A DNA stretch of 64,000 nt. Source: Flavobacterium enshiense DK69. Its GTDB lineage: Bacteria > Bacteroidota > Bacteroidia > Flavobacteriales > Flavobacteriaceae. The stretch lies in NCBI RefSeq assembly GCF_000498495.1, contig NZ_AVCS01000028.1:1-64000 (forward strand). Direction: 5' to 3'. Under the pieces are notes generated by a model. The model saw only the letters and a program-made list of their open reading frames with translations. It was not told where the DNA came from and ran no database searches. Each line of letters begins with the position of its first letter. Position 1 is the stretch's first letter. This document shows, one piece after another, positions 17,735 through 26,511 of this stretch. A program made the translations under genes and the position numbers.

Positions 17735-18661
17735 ATGACACATTTTTTTAAACTAATTCGTTTTCAAAACCTACTGATGTTAGCCTTAACACAATTGGTT
17801 TTTCATTTTCTTTTCTTCAAAAATCAGCAGGATTTGCCTTTGGCTTTAGCCGATTGGCAATTTATCCTTTTAGTTATTGCAACAGTAACGATTGCGGCCG
17901 GTGGATATGTGATTAACAATATTATGGATCAGGAAACCGACGGATTTTCTAAGCCAAATAATGTTATCGTAGGTAAACATATCTCCGAGGGAATGGCTTA
18001 CAACATTTATGTGGCGCTTAATATTATCGGTGTCGGCATTGGTTTTTACCTGGCAAATATTATTCAGAAGCCAAGTTTTTCGGCAGTATTCATTGTTGTA
18101 GCGGCGACATTATACTTATATGCCACCAATTTGAAGCAAAATCTCCTTGTCGGAAATATAATTGTTGCCCTTTTAGTAGCGTTCAGTATTATACTGGTTG
18201 GAATTTTTGATTTATATCCGGCAACATACGAAGGAAACCGTGAGCAAATGGGACTAATTTTCAGCATACTCCTGGATTACGCTTTGTTTGCATTTATCAT
18301 TAATTTCATTCGCGAAATAGTTAAAGACATTGAAGATATGGATGGCGATTACAATTCGGGTATGAGTACACTTCCGATTGTCTTGGGTAAAGACAGAACT
18401 TCTAAACTGGTTTTTGGCTTGACTTTAATTCCGATAGCCTTACTAATATTTTATGTAAACAAAAATCTGTCGGACATACAATGGGTGATGTATTATGCTT
18501 TGCTTTTCGTTTTAGGGCCACTACTCTACTTCCTGATAAAAATATGGGGCGCATCTACCAAAAAAGACTTTAATCATTTAAGTCTGATACTAAAACTGGT
18601 TATGTTGTTCGGAATACTTTCAATAGTTGTCATAACACTAAACATGAAAGGGAATGCTTAG
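17735..18661 (+). CDS. UbiA-family prenyltransferase
   Basis: Starting at the ATG at 17735 the protein has 308 residues and about eight to nine membrane helices. The two Asp-rich motifs of the superfamily are visible: NNIMDQETDGFSKPNNVIVG and REIVKDIEDMDGDYNSGMST. These bind the Mg-diphosphate of the prenyl donor. Flavobacterial members are commonly named geranylgeranylglycerol-phosphate geranylgeranyltransferase by analogy with archaeal ether-lipid synthesis, but the real acceptor is not evident from the sequence. Its stop overlaps the maf start by 8 bp. Confidence 0.85.
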   Translation: MTHFFKLIRFQNLLMLALTQLVFHFLFFKNQQDLPLALADWQFILLVIATVTIAAGGYVINNIMDQETDGFSKPNNVIVGKHISEGMAYNIYVALNIIGVGIGFYLANIIQKPSFSAVFIVVAATLYLYATNLKQNLLVGNIIVALLVAFSIILVGIFDLYPATYEGNREQMGLIFSILLDYALFAFIINFIREIVKDIEDMDGDYNSGMSTLPIVLGKDRTSKLVFGLTLIPIALLIFYVNKNLSDIQWVMYYALLFVLGPLLYFLIKIWGASTKKDFNHLSLILKLVMLFGILSIVVITLNMKGNA

Positions 18662-19247
18662 AGATAAACTGAAAAATTTCAACATTATTCTGGCTTCCGG
18701 TTCTCCAAGACGCCAGCAATTTTTCAAGGATTTGGATCTGGATTTCGAAATTCGTTTAAAAGAAATAGAAGAAATTTATCCCGATAATTTAAAAGCCGGA
18801 GCCATTACCGATTATTTGGCCGAGTTGAAAGCAAGCGCTTTTGATAACGAATTGTCAGATAATGATATCCTCGTAACCAGCGACACACTTGTTTGGCAAG
18901 AAAATAAAGCATTGGGCAAACCGAAAGACTATGACGATGCATTCAAAATGCTTAAGTCTTTATCCGGGAAAACACATGAGGTGATAACTTCTGTCTGCAT
19001 AAAAACAAATGCAAAAAAAGACACTTTCCATGAGGTTACCCACGTAACATTTAATCCACTTTCAGACGAAGAGATTAAGTATTATTTAGATAATTACAAA
19101 CCCTTCGACAAAGCCGGTTCTTACGGAATTCAGGAATGGATTGGCCTTGTGGCAATTGCAAGGATTGATGGTTCTTATGCGAATGTCGTTGGGCTTCCCG
19201 TTGATAAAGTATACCAACATCTGAAAAATTTTACAGAAAACAATTAA
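18654..19247 (+). CDS. maf: Maf family nucleoside triphosphate pyrophosphatase
   Basis: Maf proteins hydrolyse non-canonical or pyrimidine nucleoside triphosphates to monophosphates as house-cleaning enzymes, and some inhibit septation when overproduced. The 197-residue protein has the starting motif ILASGSPRRQQFFKDL, then VTSDTLVWQENKALGKPKD with the catalytic acidic residue, and YGIQEWIGLVAIARIDGSYA. These fit the dTTP/UTP-type (YhdE) subgroup better than YceF. It ends the tpiA-DUF2520-kdsC-UbiA run. Confidence 0.92.
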   Translation: MLRDKLKNFNIILASGSPRRQQFFKDLDLDFEIRLKEIEEIYPDNLKAGAITDYLAELKASAFDNELSDNDILVTSDTLVWQENKALGKPKDYDDAFKMLKSLSGKTHEVITSVCIKTNAKKDTFHEVTHVTFNPLSDEEIKYYLDNYKPFDKAGSYGIQEWIGLVAIARIDGSYANVVGLPVDKVYQHLKNFTENN

Positions 19248-19310
19248 AAAACAAATATTTTATTATATTTATCCATTATCCCAAATCTAAACCCTAAAAA
19301 AATTAATCGA

Positions 19311-19766
19311 ATGAAAACATTAAAATTTTTATTTTTCGGACTATTCCTCTTTTTATCAACTTCTGCTAATGCTCAAATAGGTGTTAATGTAAATATTAAT
19401 ATCCCGGTTTGGGGGCCTGCAGATACCCACGATGCCCATTTCTATTATATTCCGGATATTCAGGTTTATTATGATGTCCCAAATGCAGTGTTTATATATC
19501 CATACAAAGAAAGATGGATCAGATGTAAAAGATTACCAGCACACTATTCTCACTTTGATTTACACTCTGGATGCAAAGTAATCCTTCCTTACAGAGGTCA
19601 TAGCCCTTATGACTATTTCCACACCCATAAATCAAAATATCCAAAAGGATATATAGTAAAAGGTCAAAAACCTTATAAATCTAAAGGGAATAATGGTCAT
19701 CATTATGGTGAAGGCAAACATGAATCCAAGCATGGGCATCATGGAAAACATGGGAAAGGACATTAA
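19311..19766 (+). CDS. Secreted His/Lys/Gly-tailed protein, first of two paralogs
   Basis: A 151-residue protein with a signal peptide ending in SANAQ. The conserved core at about 24-90 reads GVNVNINIPVWGP, then HFYYIPDIQVYYDVPNAVFIY and HYSHFDLHSGCKV. The tail from about 115 on is low complexity, with repeated HGHHGKHGKGH. The next gene has the same signal peptide type, core and layout, so they are tandem duplicates. I know no function; a His-rich tail could bind metals or be just a disordered surface tail. Confidence 0.8.
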   Translation: MKTLKFLFFGLFLFLSTSANAQIGVNVNINIPVWGPADTHDAHFYYIPDIQVYYDVPNAVFIYPYKERWIRCKRLPAHYSHFDLHSGCKVILPYRGHSPYDYFHTHKSKYPKGYIVKGQKPYKSKGNNGHHYGEGKHESKHGHHGKHGKGH

Positions 19767-19788
19767 CATATTACCTTTTTTAAAGATG

Positions 19789-19815
19789 AAAGACGAGTTT
19801 TACTTGTCTTTTTTT
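19789..19815 (+). terminator. Intrinsic terminator between the paralogs
   Basis: A 9-bp stem with one G-T pair (AAAGACGAG / CTTGTCTTT, 19789-19797 and 19803-19811) followed by a run of nine T. Confidence 0.75.
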
Positions 19816-19893
19816 TTGTTCAAATAATTTTTGGCACGGTAGTTGGAAACACTCCAATAACAAACCCCTTAATGCTAATTAAATTTTAGAACT

Positions 19894-20568
19894 ATGAAAA
19901 CTTTCAAACTATTATTTGCAGGATTATTTTTAATGACTTTAAGTGCCAACGCACAGGTTTCTGTGAATGTAAACATTAACACACCCCCACTTTGGGGTCC
20001 GGTTGGGTATGCCGAAACACGTTATTATTACATCCCTGATATTGAAGCGTATTACGACATCCCATCGGCAATGTTTATTTATTTTGATGGAGGCGGATGG
20101 GTAAGAGCAGCCTACTTACCATACAGATACAGACATTATGATTTATACGGAGCCTATAAAGTTTGTTTACATGATTATGGTCCAAACCCATATGTTTATT
20201 ACAAACACCACAAAGTGAAATACCATCATGGTTACCACAAAGGGCATTATCAAAAGACAATAGGTCATCGTCCTCAAGTTGTTTACAATGGCCCTAGAGA
20301 TGGTTATCGAAACGAACGAGATGATGATAACAGAAACGACTATTATAGAAACGATTACAACAGAAGTGAAGATGGTAATCGCGGAGAACGTAGACACAAT
20401 GATTACTACCGTACAGAATACAAAAGTTCAGGTAATGGTTATAGCAGAAATGACGAAGGTTATGGAAATGGCCGTGGAAAAGGAGGAAACGGTAGAGGCA
20501 ATGGTCATGGCAATGGAAATGGTCATGGCAATGGAGGCGGAAGAGGTCATGGTGGACAAAGAGGATAA
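19894..20568 (+). CDS. Secreted Arg/Asn/Gly-tailed protein, second paralog
   Basis: A 224-residue protein with a signal peptide (MKTFKLLFAGLFLMTLSANA). The core, VSVNVNINTPPLWGPVGYAE then RYYYIPDIEAYYDIPSAMFI and HYDLYGAYKVCLHDYG, matches the preceding gene closely. The tail differs: from about residue 130 it is Arg/Asp/Asn/Tyr-rich with short repeats, and the last 45 residues are almost only Gly, Asn, Arg and His. A terminator separates it from its paralog, so the two can be expressed independently. Function unknown. Confidence 0.8.
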   Translation: MKTFKLLFAGLFLMTLSANAQVSVNVNINTPPLWGPVGYAETRYYYIPDIEAYYDIPSAMFIYFDGGGWVRAAYLPYRYRHYDLYGAYKVCLHDYGPNPYVYYKHHKVKYHHGYHKGHYQKTIGHRPQVVYNGPRDGYRNERDDDNRNDYYRNDYNRSEDGNRGERRHNDYYRTEYKSSGNGYSRNDEGYGNGRGKGGNGRGNGHGNGNGHGNGGGRGHGGQRG

Positions 20569-20594
20569 TCCAAAACTATCATAATCTATATAGA

Positions 20595-20628
20595 AAAGAA
20601 GCAAAGTCATAAGAGACTTTGCTTCTTT
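20595..20628 (+). terminator. Intrinsic terminator
   Basis: A 14-bp perfect stem (AAAGAAGCAAAGTC / GACTTTGCTTCTTT) with a 6-base loop, followed by ATTTTTG. Confidence 0.87.
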
Positions 20629-20666
20629 ATTTTTGTAAAACACCTTCGTCTAAACGTCTATTTCAC

Positions 20667-20674
20667 TATATTTG
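20667..20674 (+). promoter_or_regulatory. Candidate -7 box for the PIG-L gene
   Basis: TATATTTG lies 22 bp before the ATG at 20697. Confidence 0.45.
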
Positions 20675-20696
20675 AAAACAAGAATAACACTACATT

Positions 20697-23186
20697 ATGA
20701 AGAAGCCTTGCTTACTTTTATATATATTTTCCCTGCTTTTTTTGCAACCCATTCTTGCGCAACAACCGCAAAAACCAACATCTTCCGATATCTACAATCA
20801 GATAGAAAAATTAAATTTTCTGGGATCAGTCCTTTATGTTGCTGCACATCCCGATGATGAAAACACTAAACTCATCTCGTATTTGTCAAATGAGACCAAA
20901 GCCCGAACAGGTTATTTATCATTAACCCGAGGCGATGGCGGACAAAATCTTATCGGAACCGAATTAAGGGAACTGTTAGGTGTTTTACGGACACAGGAAC
21001 TTTTAGCCGCCAGAAGAATCGATGGTGGCGAACAGTTTTTTACCCGTGCTAACGATTTCGGCTATTCAAAAGAACCGCTTGAAACTTTTGAAATATGGAA
21101 TAAGGATGCAATTCTAAACGATGTAATCCTAACAATTAGACGATTCAAACCTGATGTGATCATTAACCGTTTTAATCACCAGACTCCCGGCACCACACAT
21201 GGTCACCATACGGCATCTGCAATTTTAAGTTTTGAAGCCTTTGATAAGGCCAATGACCCTGCCATTTATCCGGAACATCTGAAAACAGTTTCCATTTGGC
21301 AGCCAAAACGATTGTTTTTTAATACTTCGTGGTGGTTTTACGGAAGCGAAGAAAATTTTAAAAAGGCGGATAAAACCAATCTTGTTGCCATTAATACCGG
21401 CGTTTATTACCCTTTAAAAGGAAAAAGCAACGGCGAAATCGCAGCTTTAAGCAGAAGCCAGCATCAGTGCCAGGGATTCGGAAGTACCGGAACACGGGGC
21501 AATGAAACGGAATATCTAGAATTTTTAAAAGGGGATTTCCCAAAAGATAAAAACAACATTTTTGAAGGTATAAATACCACTTGGACAAGAGTTAAAGGTG
21601 GTGAAACCATTGGTAAAATCCTCACCGATATTCAAAAAAATTTCAACTTCAAAAACCCGGAAGTCCATTTGACAAAATTGATCGAAGCTTACAAACTCAT
21701 CAATCAACTTGAAGATGAACACTGGAAAAAAATAAAAAAACAGGAACTGGAAAACATTATTATTGCCACCTGTGGTTTGTATCTGGAAAGTGCAGCTTCA
21801 TTGCAAAATACAAATCCAAATGGTGAAATCTCCTTAAAATTAGAAGCTACAAACCGTTGCAGTGAACCTATAGAAATAATTTCAGTCGATTTTTTAAATA
21901 CCGTTCTGACAGAGGATGTAAAACTGGAAAACAACGTCCCTTTTAAAATAGAAAAACAAATTAAGATTCCGGAAAATGTGCCGTTTTCATCTCCTTATTG
22001 GCTAAACGAAAAAGGAACCTTAGGTTTATTTTCCGTGACCGATATGAATATGATTGGTAAATCCGAAACCGATCCATTGAAATTGCATTGGAAAATCAGA
22101 CTTTGTGATGTTACGTTAGACATTTACAAAAACCTGGTATACAAGTTTAATGATCCCGTGAAGGGAGAAATGTACAAGCCATTTGCGGTTCTTCCGGAAG
22201 TTACCACCGAAATCCTAAACAAAGTGGAGTTGTTTCCGAACAATAGAAAGCACATTGTTACGGTAAAAGTCAGAGCAGGAAAAGACAATTGTAAAGGAGA
22301 TGTTATCTTCGATTTACCGGCCGACTGGAAAGTATGGCCAAAGAAAATCGCATTTGAAATTCCCCAAAAAGGAGGCGAAAAAACGGTTACCTTCGAAGTA
22401 ACTCCACCCTCCTATCCAACTGAAGCTGTTGCAAAAAGCATTGCTGTAATTGATGGTGCCCGCTTTAATAAAAGACTGGCTACCATTGATTATTCGCATA
22501 TTCCGCTTCAACAGGTTCTGATGCCTTCGGAAGCTAAATTCAATAAAATTGAAATTGAAACCCGAGGTACTAATATTGGATATATAATGGGTGCTGGTGA
22601 TGAAATCCCCGAAAGTTTACGTCAGATGGATTATAACGTAACCTTACTTTCTCCAGAAAAAATAACATCCGAAAATATTAAGGATTTTGACGCTATCCTT
22701 ATTGGAATCAGGGCTTATAATACCGTTGAAGCATTAAAATTCAAACAGAACACCCTCTTTGATTATGTGAAAAATGGAGGAACGATGATCGTACAATACA
22801 ATACAGCCGGAAAATTGGTTACGAACGACATTGCTCCATTTGATCTAAAATTATCACAAGACAGGGTTACGGAAGAAACGGCAAAAGTTACATTCTTAAA
22901 TCCGAAACACCCCGTTTTAAATTTCCCGAATAAAATCACCGAAAAGGATTTTGAATGTTGGATTCAGGAACAGGGACTGTACTATCCAAACAAATGGGCA
23001 AAAGAATTCACTCCGATACTTTCTTCCCACGATAAAAACGAAACTCCTAAAGATGGAGGATTATTGGTAGCAAAATACGGAAACGGTCACTATATTTATA
23101 CCGGTTTAAGTTTCTTTCGTGAATTGCCTGAAGGCGTTCCTGGAGCTTTCCGACTAATGGCCAATCTGATTGCTGTTGGAGAATAA
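20697..23186 (+). CDS. Large secreted PIG-L (LmbE-like) deacetylase with C-terminal ThuA/GATase-like domain
   Basis: An 829-residue exported protein with a signal peptide ending about residue 21. The N-terminal PIG-L domain has the zinc motif AAHPDDE (His51-Pro-Asp-Asp54-Glu) and the second metal/catalytic motif TTHGHHTAS (His168-His171), the family pattern for removal of N-acetyl groups from sugars such as GlcNAc conjugates. A middle beta-rich region is followed from about residue 625 by GYIMGAGDEIPESLRQMDYN and DAILIGIRAYN, which resembles a flavodoxin/glutamine-amidotransferase-like fold as in ThuA. It precedes the transporter genes by a short gap, suggesting sugar use. Confidence 0.87.
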   Translation: MKKPCLLLYIFSLLFLQPILAQQPQKPTSSDIYNQIEKLNFLGSVLYVAAHPDDENTKLISYLSNETKARTGYLSLTRGDGGQNLIGTELRELLGVLRTQELLAARRIDGGEQFFTRANDFGYSKEPLETFEIWNKDAILNDVILTIRRFKPDVIINRFNHQTPGTTHGHHTASAILSFEAFDKANDPAIYPEHLKTVSIWQPKRLFFNTSWWFYGSEENFKKADKTNLVAINTGVYYPLKGKSNGEIAALSRSQHQCQGFGSTGTRGNETEYLEFLKGDFPKDKNNIFEGINTTWTRVKGGETIGKILTDIQKNFNFKNPEVHLTKLIEAYKLINQLEDEHWKKIKKQELENIIIATCGLYLESAASLQNTNPNGEISLKLEATNRCSEPIEIISVDFLNTVLTEDVKLENNVPFKIEKQIKIPENVPFSSPYWLNEKGTLGLFSVTDMNMIGKSETDPLKLHWKIRLCDVTLDIYKNLVYKFNDPVKGEMYKPFAVLPEVTTEILNKVELFPNNRKHIVTVKVRAGKDNCKGDVIFDLPADWKVWPKKIAFEIPQKGGEKTVTFEVTPPSYPTEAVAKSIAVIDGARFNKRLATIDYSHIPLQQVLMPSEAKFNKIEIETRGTNIGYIMGAGDEIPESLRQMDYNVTLLSPEKITSENIKDFDAILIGIRAYNTVEALKFKQNTLFDYVKNGGTMIVQYNTAGKLVTNDIAPFDLKLSQDRVTEETAKVTFLNPKHPVLNFPNKITEKDFECWIQEQGLYYPNKWAKEFTPILSSHDKNETPKDGGLLVAKYGNGHYIYTGLSFFRELPEGVPGAFRLMANLIAVGE

Positions 23187-23218
23187 TAAGGAGGGATAAG
23201 AATCAAGAAATAAAAACA

Positions 23219-23326
23219 ATGAAAGAAGGACGCGAATTTAAGTGGAAAAGAAGCTACACTATTGTATTGTTGCTTAATGCATTTTATATCTTATTGTTCT
23301 ATTTTTTAATGCAAATGTACGCCTAA
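23219..23326 (+). CDS. 35-residue single-pass membrane protein before the symporter
   Basis: A short reading frame with an ATG at 23219 and a stop at 23324-23326, just before the symporter ATG at 23330. The product starts MKEGREFKWKRSYTIVLLL and is a positively charged N-terminus followed by one hydrophobic helix rich in Leu, Phe and Tyr, ending MQMYA. The 3-bp spacing implies translational coupling. Some Na+/solute symporters have a small companion subunit encoded directly upstream, such as YhdT with PanF; this ORF is shorter, so any analogy is inference. Confidence 0.65.
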   Translation: MKEGREFKWKRSYTIVLLLNAFYILLFYFLMQMYA

Positions 23327-23329
23327 GCC

Positions 23330-25012
23330 ATGCAACTAATCGATTGGATTGTATTATCAGTAACGCTATTGTTCATAGTTATTTACGGAACCTTGAAAAC
23401 CAAAGGAAGTAAAAACGTCGAAGAATATATTTTGGCAAACAACGAAACACCTTGGTGGATGGTGGGTATATCCGTAATGGCAACGCAGGCAAGTGCGATT
23501 ACATTTCTTTCGACTCCAGGGCAAGCCTATCATGACGGAATGGGCTTCGTTCAGTTTTATTTTGGGTTACCGATTGCCATGGTGGTCATCTGCATCACTT
23601 TTATTCCGATTTATCACCGGCTGAAAGTTTTTACAGCTTATGAATTCCTTGAACAACGTTTTGATGTAAAAACACGTTCAATTGCTTCTATCCTATTTTT
23701 AGTGCAGCGCGGACTCGGAACCGGTTTAACTATTTATGCACCGGCAATTATCCTATCAGCTTTATTAGGATGGAATCTTACCCTTATGAATGTTGTCATA
23801 GGTGTACTGGTAATTATCTATACTTTTTCGGGCGGAGCGAAAGCTGTCAACGTTACCCAAAAACAACAAATGTTTGTCATCATGACGGGAATGTTCATTG
23901 CCTTTTTTCTGATTCTGAATTACCTCCCAGACGAATTAAGCTTCAGTAATGCCCTCGGAATTGCAGGAGCCAATGATAAAATGGATATCCTTGATTTTTC
24001 GTTTAACCCTGAAACCCGATATACTTTCTGGAGCGGAATTACAGGCGGATTCTTCCTGGCTCTATCCTATTTTGGAACCGATCAATCGCAGGTTGGCCGC
24101 TATCTGACAGGAAAATCAATTCGCGAAAGCCAGTTGGGTTTAATCATGAATGGTCTGTTGAAAGTTCCTATGCAGTTCTTGATTCTATTAACCGGCGTAA
24201 TGGTTTTTGTATTTTTCCAATTCCATTCAGCCCCGTTACATTTCAATCCGACCAATAACGAGCTGGTAAAAAATTCTGACCGTAAAGCCGATTTTGAAAA
24301 ATTAGAGAAACAACTTGATGCGGTTCAGGAAGAAAAAAAGGAAATAAGCATGTTGTATGTGGGACAATTGAATCAGGATTTTGACAACCCAATTTTACAG
24401 CAAAAGATGATTTCCCTTTCCGGTAAAGAAAAAGATTTACGCGAACAGGCAAAGGAAATAATCAGTGAAGTGGACAGCAAAACAGAGACCAACGATAAAG
24501 ACTATGTCTTCTTATATTTCATTCTGAATTATTTACCGAAAGGACTGATTGGTTTATTGCTTGCCGTAATATTTTCAGCAGCCATGTCGTCGTCGTCGTC
24601 AGGATTATCAGCGTTGGCATCAACCACAACGATTGACATCTACAAAAGAAACCTGAAAACCGATAAATCCGAAAAACATTTTGTGAATGCTACAAAATTA
24701 TTCACGCTGCTTTGGGGTGTTGTGGCTATTCTCTTCGCCTGCGTGGGAACACTTTTTGAAAACCTTATTCAGTTGGTAAACATAATCGGTTCTATTTTCT
24801 ACGGAACAGTTTTAGGGATTTTCCTTGTGGCTTTTTATGTGAAATTTGTGAAAGCGGAAGCTGTTTTCTGGAGCGCCGTGATTACACAGCTGACCATATT
24901 TTATATTTACTATCTTGATGTAGTTAGTTTCCTTTGGTTGAATTTCATCGGAGCAATTCTCACTATAATATTAGGAATGCTGTTTCAGACGGTAATAAAA
25001 TCAAAAGAATAA
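23330..25012 (+). CDS. Sodium:solute symporter family protein
   Basis: A 560-residue transporter of the SSS family with about 13 membrane helices. Familiar parts are LIDWIVLSVTLLFIVIYGT in helix 1, ATQASAITFLSTPGQAYHDG in the first Na+-binding region, and AMSSSSSGLSALASTTTIDI near helix 8, with its Ser-rich Na2-site region. An unusual charged, coiled-coil-like insertion of about 80 residues (about 303-385) breaks the membrane core. Its position after the PIG-L deacetylase suggests an amino-sugar or similar substrate, but this is inference. Confidence 0.9.
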   Translation: MQLIDWIVLSVTLLFIVIYGTLKTKGSKNVEEYILANNETPWWMVGISVMATQASAITFLSTPGQAYHDGMGFVQFYFGLPIAMVVICITFIPIYHRLKVFTAYEFLEQRFDVKTRSIASILFLVQRGLGTGLTIYAPAIILSALLGWNLTLMNVVIGVLVIIYTFSGGAKAVNVTQKQQMFVIMTGMFIAFFLILNYLPDELSFSNALGIAGANDKMDILDFSFNPETRYTFWSGITGGFFLALSYFGTDQSQVGRYLTGKSIRESQLGLIMNGLLKVPMQFLILLTGVMVFVFFQFHSAPLHFNPTNNELVKNSDRKADFEKLEKQLDAVQEEKKEISMLYVGQLNQDFDNPILQQKMISLSGKEKDLREQAKEIISEVDSKTETNDKDYVFLYFILNYLPKGLIGLLLAVIFSAAMSSSSSGLSALASTTTIDIYKRNLKTDKSEKHFVNATKLFTLLWGVVAILFACVGTLFENLIQLVNIIGSIFYGTVLGIFLVAFYVKFVKAEAVFWSAVITQLTIFYIYYLDVVSFLWLNFIGAILTIILGMLFQTVIKSKE

Positions 25013-25040
25013 AAAAGGCTGTCGATTGACAGCCTTTTTT
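25011..25040. terminator. Bidirectional intrinsic terminator
   Basis: A 13-bp perfect stem (AAAAAAGGCTGTC / GACAGCCTTTTTT) with a GATT loop, between the symporter and converging DUF2911 gene. Confidence 0.88.
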
Positions 25041-25059
25041 ATTTAAATATCAAAACGGT

Positions 25060-25911
25060 TTATTTTTTTGACCACTCTGCAATCGAATCTTTATTCATCT
25101 TTACATAATCCATATTTTTATCTTTTTCAGCTCCGGCCAAAGATAATTTAGCAGTTTCAATAGCTCCGGCTTTATCGCCTTTTTTTGCCTGAATTAATGA
25201 TTTAAGACGATAAAACCAATACGGAACATCTTTATCTTTTTTCATTTCAATGGATTTATTCGCCCATGTAAGTGCTTTGTTCAAATCGCCGTTAGACTGA
25301 TACAAATATTGAGCAGATGAAAAATAATCTTCTGCTTTTGGTCCGGCCAATGTTTTATCGATGCTTTCCATGGCAGTTTTCTGTGTAGGCACTTCAAATT
25401 TAAGAGCTACAATAGTTTTCTCCCACATCATTTCCAAAAAGCCATAATCGTTATCCAAATTATTAATACCAATTGTAAACGTTTCAACTTTGCGGTTTAA
25501 CGACTCCGGTTTTACTGTGGCACGCACTGCTACTTTGGATTCATCCCAATTTTGAGGAACCCCCCAGTTATCGGTATCCTTGTATAAAATAATATCCCAA
25601 CTGTCCGCCTTAGGGAAAGTGTATAAAGCATATTTCCCTTTTTCAAGTTTCTTACCTGAAATAATTACATCTTCACTGAAGGAAATTGTAGTATTTGCAT
25701 TGGCACCTGTTCTCCAAATTTTACCAAATGGAACCAATTCACCAAAAACGGTTCGACCTTTTATACTCGGACGGGAATAATCAACTTCAACATTTGTTAA
25801 ACCTACAAGCTGCTCAATTTTAGCGCTCGGACTCGGCTGTGGTGTTTTAACCTGCGCCTGAATTGCCAATGTCGCGAAAGCAAAAATAGCAGTAATCATT
25901 ATTTTTTTCAT
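25060..25911 (-). CDS. DUF2911 exported protein
   Basis: A 283-residue protein with a signal peptide (MKKIMITAIFAFATLAIQAQ). The DUF2911 domain fills residues 22-175, with VEVDYSRPSIKGRTVFGELV, GKIWRTGANANTTISFSEDV and KLEKGKYALYTFPKAD as landmarks. The C-terminal 110 residues are helical and TPR-like, with NGDLNKALTWANKSIEMKKD and KKGDKAGAIETAKLSLAGAE. The function of the family is unknown. It is divergent from the SRPBCC-photolyase pair. Confidence 0.9.
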   Translation of the reverse strand: MKKIMITAIFAFATLAIQAQVKTPQPSPSAKIEQLVGLTNVEVDYSRPSIKGRTVFGELVPFGKIWRTGANANTTISFSEDVIISGKKLEKGKYALYTFPKADSWDIILYKDTDNWGVPQNWDESKVAVRATVKPESLNRKVETFTIGINNLDNDYGFLEMMWEKTIVALKFEVPTQKTAMESIDKTLAGPKAEDYFSSAQYLYQSNGDLNKALTWANKSIEMKKDKDVPYWFYRLKSLIQAKKGDKAGAIETAKLSLAGAEKDKNMDYVKMNKDSIAEWSKK

Positions 25912-26046
25912 ATTTATCAGTTTTTTGATTTATGCCTAACGAAAATAAGGAAAAATATAAATTCAGCTGTTAATATATCTCTAAATTTATTTTGTTTATT
26001 ATCTTTTATATAAAATTAAACGAAATTGTAATTTTACAGAAAAAAG

Positions 26047-26505
26047 ATGTACTCGATAAGCAACACGCAACAATTACCCGTTGGAATCGACGAAGCATGG
26101 GATTTTTTTTCTGATCCTAAAAACCTGAATATCATAACGCCGGATTCCATGAAGTTTGAAACGCTTTCGGGTGACGAACGAAAAATGTTTGCCGGGCAAA
26201 TTATTCATTATAAAATTTCACCTTTCAGCGGAGCTGTAATGGAATGGGTCACAGAGATATCGCATGTTAAGGAAAAGGAATATTTTGTAGATGAGCAACG
26301 TATCGGCCCTTATAAATTCTGGCATCACAAACATTTTTTTAGGGAAATTAAAGGCGGAGTGGAAATCGAAGATGTTGTACATTATAAATTGCCTTTCGGT
26401 TTTATCGGAAGATTATTTCATCCAATACTCGTAAAACCGAAACTGAAGGAAATTTTCGATTTCAGAAAACAAAAACTCACCGAACTCTTCGGAGAATTTA
26501 AATAA
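26047..26505 (+). CDS. SRPBCC family protein upstream of photolyase
   Basis: A 152-residue START/Bet v1-like protein, starting MYSISNTQQLPVGIDEAWDF and containing PKNLNIITPDSMKFETLSG and HHKHFFREIKGGVEIEDVVH. This subtype (often named cell-division inhibitor or ligand-binding SRPBCC) has a hydrophobic cavity for a small ligand. Its stop is 6 bp before the photolyase ATG. Such genes often travel with photolyase genes in light-response clusters, but no carotenoid gene is seen here. Confidence 0.85.
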   Translation: MYSISNTQQLPVGIDEAWDFFSDPKNLNIITPDSMKFETLSGDERKMFAGQIIHYKISPFSGAVMEWVTEISHVKEKEYFVDEQRIGPYKFWHHKHFFREIKGGVEIEDVVHYKLPFGFIGRLFHPILVKPKLKEIFDFRKQKLTELFGEFK

Positions 26506-26511
26506 AAAGCC

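Noticed and set aside
20279..20584. 101-residue Met/Glu/Val-rich frame inside the second tailed paralog
   Set aside because: It is the shifted frame of the repetitive Gly/Asn/Arg tail; its composition is an artefact of the repeat, and it lacks its own start context.
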